Below, one piece after another: positions 7,984 through 14,954 of a stretch of 64,000 nt of DNA. A program made the translations under genes and the position numbers. The stretch lies in NCBI RefSeq assembly GCF_000620505.1, contig NZ_KK211144.1, forward strand, positions 317,681-381,680, in the 5' to 3' direction. Below the pieces are notes generated by a model. That model was not told the DNA's origin. It saw only the letters and a list, made by a program, of their open reading frames with translations, and ran no database searches. The number at the start of each line of letters is the position of its first letter. Within the stretch, counting starts at the first letter, position 1. Origin of the DNA: Sulfitobacter sp. 20_GPM-1509m (GTDB lineage: Bacteria > Pseudomonadota > Alphaproteobacteria > Rhodobacterales > Rhodobacteraceae).

Positions 7984-8382
7984 ATGATGACTGTGACCAA
8001 ACCGGCGGCCAACCGTGTCGATCTTATCCTGTCCGGCCCGCTGGATTCCGAGATGATGGGCGATGCGCTGGACCGGATCATCGCCGCATCCGAGGATGTC
8101 CGGCACGGGCAGATGCTGTTTGCCATCGAAAGTTTCGAGATGCCGACGATGGGCGCCTGGGCGGCAGAGCTGGTGCGGATACCAAAGCTGTTGGCGGCGG
8201 TGATGCGGTTTGACCGCTGCGCGGTGCTGTCGGATGTGGCGTGGCTGCGGACGACGGCAGAGATCGAGGGCAAGGTGATTCCGTCGCTGGAGATCAAAAG
8301 CTTTGCGCTGGCGCAGGGGGATGCGGCCGAGGCGTGGCTTGCCGGAGCGGACAGGGAAGAGGACGAGAATTTTCCGGTTTAG
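7984..8382 (+). CDS. STAS/SpoIIAA-like protein
   Basis: The 132-residue protein resembles the SpoIIAA-like (DUF3478/STAS-fold) family: an N-terminal strand NRVDLILSGPLDSEMM, a linking helix, and a C-terminal FDRCAVLSDVAWLRT and IPSLEIKSFALAQGDAAEAW pattern typical of that family. These small cytoplasmic proteins bind lipid-like ligands or act as regulatory partners, and the exact role is unknown. The start ATG at 7984 is followed at once by a second ATG. The gene stands alone, between the divergent SleB gene and the repeat-rich region to its right. Confidence 0.7.
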   Translation: MMTVTKPAANRVDLILSGPLDSEMMGDALDRIIAASEDVRHGQMLFAIESFEMPTMGAWAAELVRIPKLLAAVMRFDRCAVLSDVAWLRTTAEIEGKVIPSLEIKSFALAQGDAAEAWLAGADREEDENFPV

Positions 8383-8535
8383 GGGCCGGTTTTTAGAGAT
8401 ATTTTTTTAGGGGTGTGATGAGCAAAGCAAAACCGGCTGTTTGCGTCAGATGAATGCCCCTGCGCATCGGTTCAGAGCGGTCGTTGGCTGCGGCCGATGC
8501 CGAGGGGACGGAGCCGACTTTTGAAATGGAACGCG

Positions 8536-8714
8536 AAGCCGCGCATCGTCGGGCCGTGGTGTGGCGATACGACCTCTGTGACTGGCACTTTATGGCAGCC
8601 AAGCACATCCGACATATCCGTCTTGCGCAACAGAAACCAAATCGCCGCGCCGGCGGACGGCCCGGCGATGCGCGGCGGCCTTCGGCCTTGATCCCGCGCG
8701 GGAGAATGCGGAAT
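8536..8714 (+). repeat. Dispersed repeat C, copy 1
   Basis: These 179 bases match 9458-9660 in the same orientation, apart from scattered substitutions and about 24 extra bases in the second copy near 9591-9614. Shared blocks include CATCGTCGGGCCGTGGTG and TGACTGGCACTTTATGGCA. In both places C is followed directly by a copy of repeat B. Several open frames can be drawn across the block but none has a credible product. The rest of 8383-8535 shows no gene. Confidence 0.8.
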
Positions 8715-8796
8715 TGGCTCGAAGCCGACTTTCGCTGCACCCACTAGCATGCTCGGTGCCGAACCTGACAGCCAACGGCAGCTATGCGGACAAAAC
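8715..8796 (+). repeat. Dispersed repeat B, copy 3
   Basis: This 82-base copy follows repeat C1 and ends 40 bases before the FMN reductase start codon. The core CCGAACCTGACAGCCAACGG is intact, while the ends differ from B1 and B2 at several bases. Similarity continues a few bases past the end (CTGCCGTT here, CTGCCATT after B2). With B2 at 9365 it forms a direct repeat bracketing the FMN reductase gene. Confidence 0.75.
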
Positions 8797-8836
8797 TGCC
8801 GTTGAAGCAGAGTTCGGCGAGCCCTATACGAACTTC

Positions 8837-9364
8837 ATGAATTTCTTCGCGATCTCAGGCAGCACCCGAAAGCTATCGACAAACACCGCGATGCTTCGCG
8901 CCCTGTCGCATATCGCACAACCGGTGCACTCGATCAGTGTATTTGAGCGTATCGGCGATTTACCGGTATTCTCTCCAGATCTGGAGATGGACCCGCTGCC
9001 CGAACCCGTTCAGAACTTCGCGGAAATGATCCGTCAAAGCGATGGACTGATCATTTCAAGCCCAGAATATGTAAGGGCAATCCCCGGCGGACTGAAGAAC
9101 GCCATAGATTGGCTGGTGTCGCGTGACGAGGTTATCAACAAGCCAATCGCACTGATGCATGCGTCCCATCGCGGTGACGATATGCTCGCCCAGCTCCGCA
9201 TGGTTCTGACGACGGTCAGTTCGCGGTTCTCGGATGAGCTGTTCCTTCGCTTTGACCTCATGAAGAAGCCCCCTGCCGATATCGAAGCGTATTTGGCGCA
9301 GCCTGAAAACCGCTTGGCAGCCGCAGACTTCGTATCACGGTTTGCCACATATTGCGGAGATTAA
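8837..9364 (+). CDS. NADPH-dependent FMN reductase
   Basis: The 175-residue flavodoxin-fold protein has the FMN phosphate loop FAISGSTRKLSTNTAML at its start. It also has the family block IISSPEYVRAIPGGLKNAIDW (about 75-95), where SPEY contacts the flavin and PGGLKNAIDW is the hallmark. It would pass electrons from NAD(P)H to FMN, a quinone or another acceptor. The ATG at 8837 puts the glycine-rich loop at the N-terminus as expected. Base composition is visibly less GC-rich than surrounding genes, and repeat copies B3 and B2 lie within 40 bases of each end, so this looks like a recently inserted single gene. Confidence 0.85.
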   Translation: MNFFAISGSTRKLSTNTAMLRALSHIAQPVHSISVFERIGDLPVFSPDLEMDPLPEPVQNFAEMIRQSDGLIISSPEYVRAIPGGLKNAIDWLVSRDEVINKPIALMHASHRGDDMLAQLRMVLTTVSSRFSDELFLRFDLMKKPPADIEAYLAQPENRLAAADFVSRFATYCGD

Positions 9365-9446
9365 GGGCTCAAACCAGACCTTCGCTGCACTCACAAGCAT
9401 GATCGGTTCCGAACCTGACAGCCAACGGCGGCCATGCGGACATAGC
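9365..9446 (+). repeat. Dispersed repeat B, copy 2
   Basis: The repeat begins at the base after the FMN reductase stop codon and is the closest match to B1 at 2944-3025 (opposite strand), with the same 82-base length. Eleven bases separate its end from repeat C2. Because it abuts the stop codon, its left edge probably marks the right boundary of the inserted gene. Confidence 0.75.
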
Positions 9447-9457
9447 TGCCATTCACT

Positions 9458-9660
9458 AAGCCACGCATCGTCGGGCCGTGGTGCGGCGATACGACCTCCG
9501 TGACTGGCACTTTATGGCAGGCAAGCACATCCTGACTATCCGTCACGCGCAACAGAAACCAAATTGCCGTGCCGGCGGACGGCCCGTCATGTCGCAGACA
9601 TGCCTGAGGCATGATGCGCGGCGGCCTGCGGCCTTGATTCCGCGCGGGAGAATGCGGAAT
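9458..9660 (+). repeat. Dispersed repeat C, copy 2
   Basis: The second copy of the C element, 203 bases long, matches 8536-8714. The extra internal piece contains a small hairpin-like stretch (ATGTCGCAGACATGCCTGAG). It is followed directly by repeat B4, so the composite C-B occurs twice in direct orientation, about 750 bases apart between equivalent points of B3 and B4. Confidence 0.8.
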
Positions 9661-9708
9661 GGGCTCAAACCCAACTTTCGCTGCCCCCACAAGCATGATC
9701 GGTGCCGA
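9661..9708 (+). repeat. Dispersed repeat B, truncated copy 4
   Basis: Only the first 48 or so bases of repeat B are present. The match stops within GATCGGTGCCGAC, exactly where recognisable NADAR-family coding sequence begins on the other strand. The break therefore marks the junction between the repeat and the truncated gene. Confidence 0.65.
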
Positions 9709-9958
9709 CCTTGTGCCGGTTCCAGACCTGCGCTTCAAAGCCCGCGATCTTGCGGCCCAAGGGCTTGACCTCGCGCGGGTCGTCCGACGCGACGACGGCG
9801 CGTTCTGTCGTGGCATCCCCGAACAGCCGCGCCTTGCCCGCCATCATCCAGTGTTCGGCGGTGGCATAGCGTTGCCCCTGATGGCGGAAGGGGCTGGGAA
9901 ACCACTGGCTGAAACAGGTTTCGCGGGCGGGCTGCCTTGGCGGCCCATGCGGTGTCAT
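9665..9958 (-). pseudogene. Truncated NADAR-family (DUF1768) gene
   Basis: The frame encodes the N-terminal half of a NADAR (YbiA/RibX-like) domain: CFSQWFPSPF, YATAEHWMMAGKARLFGD, then DPREVKPLGRKIAGFEAQVW. The family cleaves riboflavin-pathway intermediates or ADP-ribose-type N-glycosides and normally runs about 150-190 residues. Here homology stops at the B4 repeat junction near 9708, and the last 13 codons are repeat sequence ending in a chance stop. The conserved C-terminal part with the LLATG and WGIG blocks is missing. The N-terminus is also doubtful: the usual start is not seen in this frame, and a neighbouring frame continues upstream to 10007, so a frameshift near 9930 is possible. 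Confidence 0.7.
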
Positions 9959-10201
9959 AGGGCAACACCAGACCCTGATGTGATGAACTGTGACCCTGGT
10001 CTGGCATTGGGGTTCCTTGACGGTTGCGGCGGTCTGTTGTGGTCGGTGACAGAGTGTATCAGAGGCGGCGGCGCGGGTCCAACGGTGCGGGCGTGCGCGG
10101 GGGTGTGACGGGCGATCCGGTCCCCCTGCCCTGTTCCCCCTTTCGTCATCGCGTGAGCTCTGCCATTATACCCGCCAAGTATAAAAAAGTGAGCAGCCCT
10201 T

Positions 10202-12157
10202 ATGAGCGACCTTCTGTCCGGGTCCGAACCCGCTTCGGATTATGATGCCTCCTCGATCCAGGTGCTGGAGGACATGGAACACGTCCGCCTGCGCCCCGGC
10301 ATGTACATCGGCGGCAAGGACGACCGTGCGCTGCATCATATGGTTGCGGAAATCATCGACAACTCGATGGACGAGGCAGTGGCGGGACATGCCACGTGGA
10401 TCGAGGTCGAACTGCACGAGAACGGCCATGTGTCGGTGCGCGACAACGGGCGCGGGATTCCCACTGGCCCCCACCCCAAGGACCCGACGAAATCGGCGCT
10501 TGAGATCATCTTTTGCACGCTGAACGCGGGCGGCAAGTTTTCCGGCGACAGTTACGAGACCTCGGGCGGTCTGCACGGGGTTGGCTCGTCCGTGGTCAAC
10601 GCGCTGTCGGATCATCTGCGGGTCGAGGTGGCGCGCAACAAGGAACTCTATGCGATGGAGTTCTCGCGCGGCGTGCCGCAGGGCAAGCTGGAGCGGATCG
10701 GCGCCGCCCCCAACCGGCGCGGCACGGCCGTCACATTCCACCCCGATGCGGATATTTTCGGGTCGCTGAAGCTGAAACCCGCGCGGCTGTTCAAGATGGC
10801 GCGGTCCAAGGCGTACCTGTTCTCGGGCGTCGAAATCCGCTGGAAAACCGCGATCAACGACGGCGAGACGCCGCAAGAGGCCAAGTTCCACTTTCCCGGT
10901 GGTCTGGCGGATTACCTGAAAGAAGCGATGGGCGGGGCCAGCACCTATTCCGAGGCGCCCTTTGCCGGATCGGTGTCGTTTGAAAAGTTCAAGGTGCCCG
11001 GCAAGGTCGAATGGGCGATCAACTGGACCCCTGCCCGCGACGGGTTCATCCAGTCCTATTGTAACACCGTGCCCACGCCCGAGGGCGGCACCCACGAGGC
11101 CGGTTTCTGGGCGGCGATCCTGAAGGGGATCAAGGCCTATGGCGAGTTGGTGAACAACCGCAAGGCCGCGACCATCACCCGCGAGGATCTGGTGGCCGGT
11201 GCCGGTGCGCTGGTGTCCTGTTTCATCCGCGAGCCGGAATTTGTGGGCCAGACCAAGGACCGGCTGGCCACGGTCGAGGCGCAGCGGATGGTGGAAAACG
11301 CCGTGCGCGACCATTTCGACAACTGGCTGGCGGCGGATACGAAATCGGCGGGGGCGATCCTGGATTTCCTGGTGCTGCGCGCCGAGGAACGGCTGCGGCG
11401 GCGGCAGGAGAAGGAAACCTCGCGCAAGACGGCGACGCAAAAGCTGCGCCTGCCCGGCAAGCTGACGGATTGCTCATCGAAATCGCGCGAGGGCACGGAG
11501 CTGTTCATCGTCGAGGGCGACAGTGCGGGCGGGTCGGCCAAGATGGCGCGGGACCGCAAGACGCAGGCGCTTCTGCCGTTGCGGGGCAAGATCCTGAACG
11601 TGCTGGGGGCGGCGTCGTCCAAGCTGGGATCGAACGCGGAGATTTCCGATCTGTCGCAGGCGTTGGGCGTGTCTTTGGGGGCCAAGTTCAACGTCGATGA
11701 CCTGCGCTATGACAAGGTCATCATCATGACCGATGCGGACGTGGATGGCGCGCATATTGCGGCGCTGCTGATGACGTTCTTTTTCACCCAGATGCGTCCG
11801 ATGATTGATGCGGGGCATCTGTATCTGGCCTGTCCGCCGCTGTACCGGCTGACGCAGGGGTCCAAGCGTGTGTACTGTCTGGACGAGGCTGAGCGGGACA
11901 TTTGGCTGGAGAAGGGTCTGGGTGGGTCGGGCAAGATCGACGTGTCGCGGTTCAAGGGTCTGGGCGAGATGGACGCGAAGGACCTGAAAGACACCACCAT
12001 GAACCCCGCCACGCGCAAGCTGATCCGCGTGACGATTGACGAGGACGAGCCGGGGCAGACCGGCGATCTGGTCGAGCGGTTGATGGGGAAGAAGCCGGAG
12101 TTGCGGTTCGAGTATATCCAGGACAATGCGCGGTTTGTTGAGGAGCTGGATGTTTGA
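10202..12157 (+). CDS. parE: DNA topoisomerase IV subunit B
   Basis: The 651-residue protein has all GyrB/ParE landmarks. The GHKL ATPase motifs are EIIDNSMDEAV, DNGRGIP and GGLHGVGSSVVNALS. A transducer domain follows, then the TOPRIM motifs EGDSAGGSA (near 440) and DADVDGAHI (near 515), and PLRGKILNV. With ParC it decatenates daughter chromosomes using ATP. The length and the insert-free region after TOPRIM fit alphaproteobacterial ParE better than GyrB, which is about 800 residues. The ATG at 10202 follows AGCAGCCCTT. The 240-base gap on its left holds no gene. A perfect hairpin terminator follows at 12214. Confidence 0.9.
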   Translation: MSDLLSGSEPASDYDASSIQVLEDMEHVRLRPGMYIGGKDDRALHHMVAEIIDNSMDEAVAGHATWIEVELHENGHVSVRDNGRGIPTGPHPKDPTKSALEIIFCTLNAGGKFSGDSYETSGGLHGVGSSVVNALSDHLRVEVARNKELYAMEFSRGVPQGKLERIGAAPNRRGTAVTFHPDADIFGSLKLKPARLFKMARSKAYLFSGVEIRWKTAINDGETPQEAKFHFPGGLADYLKEAMGGASTYSEAPFAGSVSFEKFKVPGKVEWAINWTPARDGFIQSYCNTVPTPEGGTHEAGFWAAILKGIKAYGELVNNRKAATITREDLVAGAGALVSCFIREPEFVGQTKDRLATVEAQRMVENAVRDHFDNWLAADTKSAGAILDFLVLRAEERLRRRQEKETSRKTATQKLRLPGKLTDCSSKSREGTELFIVEGDSAGGSAKMARDRKTQALLPLRGKILNVLGAASSKLGSNAEISDLSQALGVSLGAKFNVDDLRYDKVIIMTDADVDGAHIAALLMTFFFTQMRPMIDAGHLYLACPPLYRLTQGSKRVYCLDEAERDIWLEKGLGGSGKIDVSRFKGLGEMDAKDLKDTTMNPATRKLIRVTIDEDEPGQTGDLVERLMGKKPELRFEYIQDNARFVEELDV

Positions 12158-12213
12158 GGGTTTGGCTTTAAGCGCCAACATAAGCGCCTGACCGCGGGTC
12201 TGTAGCCGTCTTG

Positions 12214-12236
12214 CAAAAGGTCCTGTGGACCTTTTG
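12214..12236. terminator. Perfect hairpin terminator after parE
   Basis: CAAAAGGTCC, loop TGT, GGACCTTTTG form a perfect 10-base-pair stem. The A-run and T-run sit inside the stem, so it can act on both strands. It lies 57 bases after the parE stop. The rest of 12158-12492 holds no gene apart from a short repeat hairpin at 12275. Confidence 0.65.
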
Positions 12237-12274
12237 AGGCGAAAGAAGGCGCAAGCCTCGGGGGCGTCGCAGAC

Positions 12275-12302
12275 GCGCCCGCCCATGGGGGCGGTCGGGC
12301 GC
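12275..12302 (+). repeat. Short GC-rich palindrome related to repeat A
   Basis: GCGCCCGCCCATGGGG followed by GCGGTCGGGCGC is nearly the same imperfect palindrome as the one inside repeat A2 (around 3800) and A3 (around 28090), with one extra G. The remainder of the A element is not recognisable here, so this is either a decayed copy or an independent small palindromic unit. Confidence 0.45.
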
Positions 12303-12492
12303 GGCGAAAACGCGGGGCGTTTCCGCTGGTGCGATATTGATAGGGTGCAACATGCGGTCGACCTCTCGCACGATGCTGCGCATCATGCTGCCGGTTTACG
12401 CGCAGCCCTGCGGCCTACGCTGAGGCGCTTGTGTGGTTCTATTCTACATCTGTTTGTGTAAGCTGCCCACACCCCACCACAGGACACTGCCC

Positions 12493-12903
12493 ATGACCCC
12501 CACCGCCGCCCAAGACATACTTGATACCATGTTCGCGCCCTGGGTGCTGGCCTTGCAACCGCGTGTGACATCCATCGACACGGAACATTGCACGCTGAGC
12601 ATCCCGATCACCGCTGACATTGCGCGGGCGGGCGGGATCGTGTCGGGGCAGGTCATGGCGACGCTGGCGGATACGGCGATGGTGCTGGCCTGTATGGGAC
12701 ATGCGGGCCAGATGATCCCGGTGTCGACCGTCACGCTGGACACGCAATTCCTGCGTCCCGGCAGCGGCGACAGCATCACCGCGCGGGCCGAGCTCATGCG
12801 GGCCGGAAAGGGCACCATATTCACCCGCTGCACGCTGACAGCCCACCCGTCTGGCAAGGATATCGCGCTCGCCACAGCCACTTTCGCGAAGCCTGCGGGC
12901 TGA
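12493..12903 (+). CDS. PaaI-type hotdog-fold thioesterase
   Basis: The 136-residue protein shows the hotdog pattern of PaaI-like acyl-CoA thioesterases: a helix after GGIVSGQVMATLADTAMVLA (about 46-65, with the Asp in LADTA at the usual active-site position), then VTLDTQFLRPGSGDSITARAEL and a last strand. It would hydrolyse an acyl- or aryl-CoA thioester in the cytoplasm. The frame opens earlier, but the ATG at 12493 follows CAGGACAC and starts at the expected place. It is separate from parE and may be read with the PhnA-like gene 107 bases downstream. Confidence 0.75.
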   Translation: MTPTAAQDILDTMFAPWVLALQPRVTSIDTEHCTLSIPITADIARAGGIVSGQVMATLADTAMVLACMGHAGQMIPVSTVTLDTQFLRPGSGDSITARAELMRAGKGTIFTRCTLTAHPSGKDIALATATFAKPAG

Positions 12904-13010
12904 AACGACACAATAGATACTTGATGGGTCATCTTTTTAAGGCGCAGGCGGCCATTTCCCTGTCCCTGCCCTGCGATCCGTGGCAGAGCGGGGGCAAAGA
13001 GGAGACCGAT

Positions 13011-13511
13011 ATGCCCTGCCCCCTGTGTGACACCGATGCCCCGCTGATCGACACCCAAGTATCCGGCGGGCCGAAAGGCAGCGTCGCCATCTGCGCCACC
13101 TGCGCCGAACAGCTGGATGCGCCACAGGCCGATCATTTCCGCGCGCTGTCGTCGACCATGTGGTCCGAGGACCCCGCCGTGCAGGTTCTGGCCTATCGCA
13201 TCCTGAAAAAGCTGGACACCGACTGGGCGCGCGACGCGCTGGACATGCTGTATCTGGACGAGGACACGCTGGCCTGGGCGCAGGATGTGCCTGCCGACAC
13301 CGGTCACCGCGATGCCAACGGCGTGCCGCTGGCCGTGGGGGACAACGTGGTGCTGATCAAGGACCTGCCGGTGAAGGGCGCGAATTTCACCGCCAAGCGC
13401 GGCACGCCGGTGCGGGGCATTTCGCTGGTCATGGACAACCCCGAACACATCGAAGGCCGCGTCGAAGGCCAGCGCATCGTGATCCTGACCCAGTTCGTCA
13501 AGAAAAAGTAA
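13011..13511 (+). CDS. PhnA/YjdM-like zinc-ribbon protein
   Basis: The 166-residue protein has an N-terminal zinc ribbon with paired Cys (CPLCDTD at 3-6 and CATCAEQ near 29-32) and a C-terminal KOW-like domain of the PhnA family (GDNVVLIKDLPVKG then GTPVRGISLV and IVILTQFVKK). Despite the name, PhnA/YjdM is not a phosphonate hydrolase and its function is uncharacterised. The family length (about 110) is exceeded because of a middle segment of about 60 residues (about 45-105). The ATG at 13011 follows GAGGAGACCGAT. An upstream in-frame start at 12921 would add 30 residues before the zinc ribbon and is less likely. Confidence 0.75.
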   Translation: MPCPLCDTDAPLIDTQVSGGPKGSVAICATCAEQLDAPQADHFRALSSTMWSEDPAVQVLAYRILKKLDTDWARDALDMLYLDEDTLAWAQDVPADTGHRDANGVPLAVGDNVVLIKDLPVKGANFTAKRGTPVRGISLVMDNPEHIEGRVEGQRIVILTQFVKKK

Positions 13512-13539
13512 GGCAGCGGGCGGTTTACCCCCTTGCCTG

Positions 13540-13557
13540 AGGCGGCGATTGCCGCCT
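13540..13557 (+). terminator. Hairpin after the PhnA-like gene
   Basis: AGGCGGC, loop GATT, GCCGCCT is a perfect 7-base-pair stem 29 bases after the stop. It is followed by TAGTTGGG and not by a T-run, so it could be a weak terminator or only an mRNA-stabilising hairpin. Confidence 0.45.
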
Positions 13558-13568
13558 TAGTTGGGTCT

Positions 13569-14252
13569 ATGCTGATACGCCCGATGATCGCCCTTTTGTT
13601 GCTGCTGACCGCTTGCGGACGGCCTATGACACCGACGGAAGTGGCGTTCTCGAACACCATTCACGGCACCGGTCTGGACACGTCCAAGGTGCGGCTGGTG
13701 AACGGTGCGCCGACCCGCTCGGTCACCTTCCAGCGCAAGGCGCGGCCGCGCACCACCTGCCGCGAGCGTATCCTGCCGCCGCCCACCACGGCGATGGTCA
13801 CGGCCAAGCCTGCGGCTGTCACCCTGTTCAACCATGTGCTGTTCGACGAGGACTGGTATCTGGACGATTACCTGCCCGATTACCCCGACAAGATCGGCCT
13901 GATCGCGGCGATGCTACTGAGCCACGAGCTGACGCATGTGTGGCAATGGCAGAACCGCAAGACCACGGGGTATTCCCCGCTGAAAGCCGCGTCGGAGCAC
14001 AAGCGCGGGGCCGATCCCTATCTGTTCGATCTGGAGCGCAATCCGAAATTTGGCGATTACGGATATGAACAACAGGGGTCGATTGTCGAGGAATTCGTCT
14101 GTTGTCGCGCACTGGCCCCCACCGCGCCGCGCACAAAGCGGCTGCATGCGCTGATCGCGCAGGTGATGCCGGTGGCTCCGTTGCCCGAACGCCGCCAAAG
14201 TGATGTGCGGATGCCCTGGGACGGGGTCGAGCTGAAAGGGATTTGCGACTGA
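13569..14252 (+). CDS. Putative metallopeptidase-like lipoprotein (HELTH motif)
   Basis: The 227-residue protein begins with a short lipoprotein signal (MIALLLLLTACGRP) with Cys at the lipobox. It carries the zinc-protease motif HELTH in LLSHELTHVWQWQNR near residue 120, with an acidic IVEEFVCC segment about 50 residues later that could supply the third ligand. This resembles the eCIS-core/DUF4157-like peptidase group, but no close family is recognised. The ATG at 13569 was chosen; an ATG at 13584 is equally compatible with the signal. Its stop overlaps the tag start by one base (TGATG), so the two are coupled. Confidence 0.6.
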   Translation: MLIRPMIALLLLLTACGRPMTPTEVAFSNTIHGTGLDTSKVRLVNGAPTRSVTFQRKARPRTTCRERILPPPTTAMVTAKPAAVTLFNHVLFDEDWYLDDYLPDYPDKIGLIAAMLLSHELTHVWQWQNRKTTGYSPLKAASEHKRGADPYLFDLERNPKFGDYGYEQQGSIVEEFVCCRALAPTAPRTKRLHALIAQVMPVAPLPERRQSDVRMPWDGVELKGICD

Positions 14253-14917
14253 TGCGGGATTTTCAGGAGATTTTCGACATTGCCGCCGAGCGCAAGGGCG
14301 GCGCTGCGGCGCTGGAAGAGTTGCTGGGCAGCGGGCCGTTGTCTGCGGACGCATTGGCCGCCATCCCCGAGGACCGCTGGCTGTCGCAGATGACGCGCTG
14401 TGTGTTTCAGGCCGGGTTCAACTGGAAGGTGATCGAGGCCAAGTGGGACGGCTTCGAGGCGGCGTTCAGGGGCTTTGACGTGGGCGCCTGTGCGATGATG
14501 GACGACGACTGGTTTGACCGGCTGATGGCGGACAAGGGCGTGGTGCGCAACGGGCCCAAGCTGGCCACAGTGCGCGAGAATGCGGTGTTCCTGCTGGAGT
14601 TGCGCGCCGAGGGCGGCGTGGGGGCCGTGCTGGGCGGCTGGCCGTCCAGCGATTACATCGGGCTGCTGGAGATGCTCAAGACGCGCGGCGCGCGGCTGGG
14701 GGGCATGACGGGGCAATACGCGATGCGGTTCATGGGGCGGGACAGTTTCATCCTGTCGCGCGACGTGGTGGCGCGGCTGGTGGCCGAAGGGGTGGTGGAC
14801 AAGGCCCCTACCTCGAAAGGGGCGATGCGGGCGGTTCAGGGTGCGTTCGATACGTGGATGGCGCAATCGGGACGCGGGCTGACGCAGATCAGCCGGGTTC
14901 TGGCGATGAGCGTCTGA
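14252..14917 (+). CDS. tag: DNA-3-methyladenine glycosylase I
   Basis: The 221-residue protein matches the Tag family of helix-hairpin-helix-like glycosylases: WLSQMTRCVFQAGFNWKVIE (about 45-64) with the catalytic-region aromatic residues, then FDVGACAMMDD, a MADKGVVRN segment, and a C-terminal RAVQGAFDTW. Tag removes 3-methyladenine from alkylated DNA. Zinc-binding Cys and His residues typical of the E. coli enzyme are not obvious, as in several alphaproteobacterial relatives. It is coupled to the HELTH lipoprotein gene and convergent with the 8-oxoguanine deaminase gene. Confidence 0.8.
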   Translation: MRDFQEIFDIAAERKGGAAALEELLGSGPLSADALAAIPEDRWLSQMTRCVFQAGFNWKVIEAKWDGFEAAFRGFDVGACAMMDDDWFDRLMADKGVVRNGPKLATVRENAVFLLELRAEGGVGAVLGGWPSSDYIGLLEMLKTRGARLGGMTGQYAMRFMGRDSFILSRDVVARLVAEGVVDKAPTSKGAMRAVQGAFDTWMAQSGRGLTQISRVLAMSV

Positions 14918-14954
14918 CCGGCAAGGGGCGACGCTGTGTTGGCTTTTCCCCGCG

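Noticed and set aside
8393-8750. Overlapping open frames on both strands left of the FMN reductase
   Set aside because: They lie within repeats B and C, recur as near-copies at 9391-9816 in other frames, and have no family features.
13011-13511. PhnA-like gene as evidence of phosphonate breakdown
   Set aside because: The YjdM/PhnA family does not have phosphonatase activity, and no phn C-P lyase genes are in the window.
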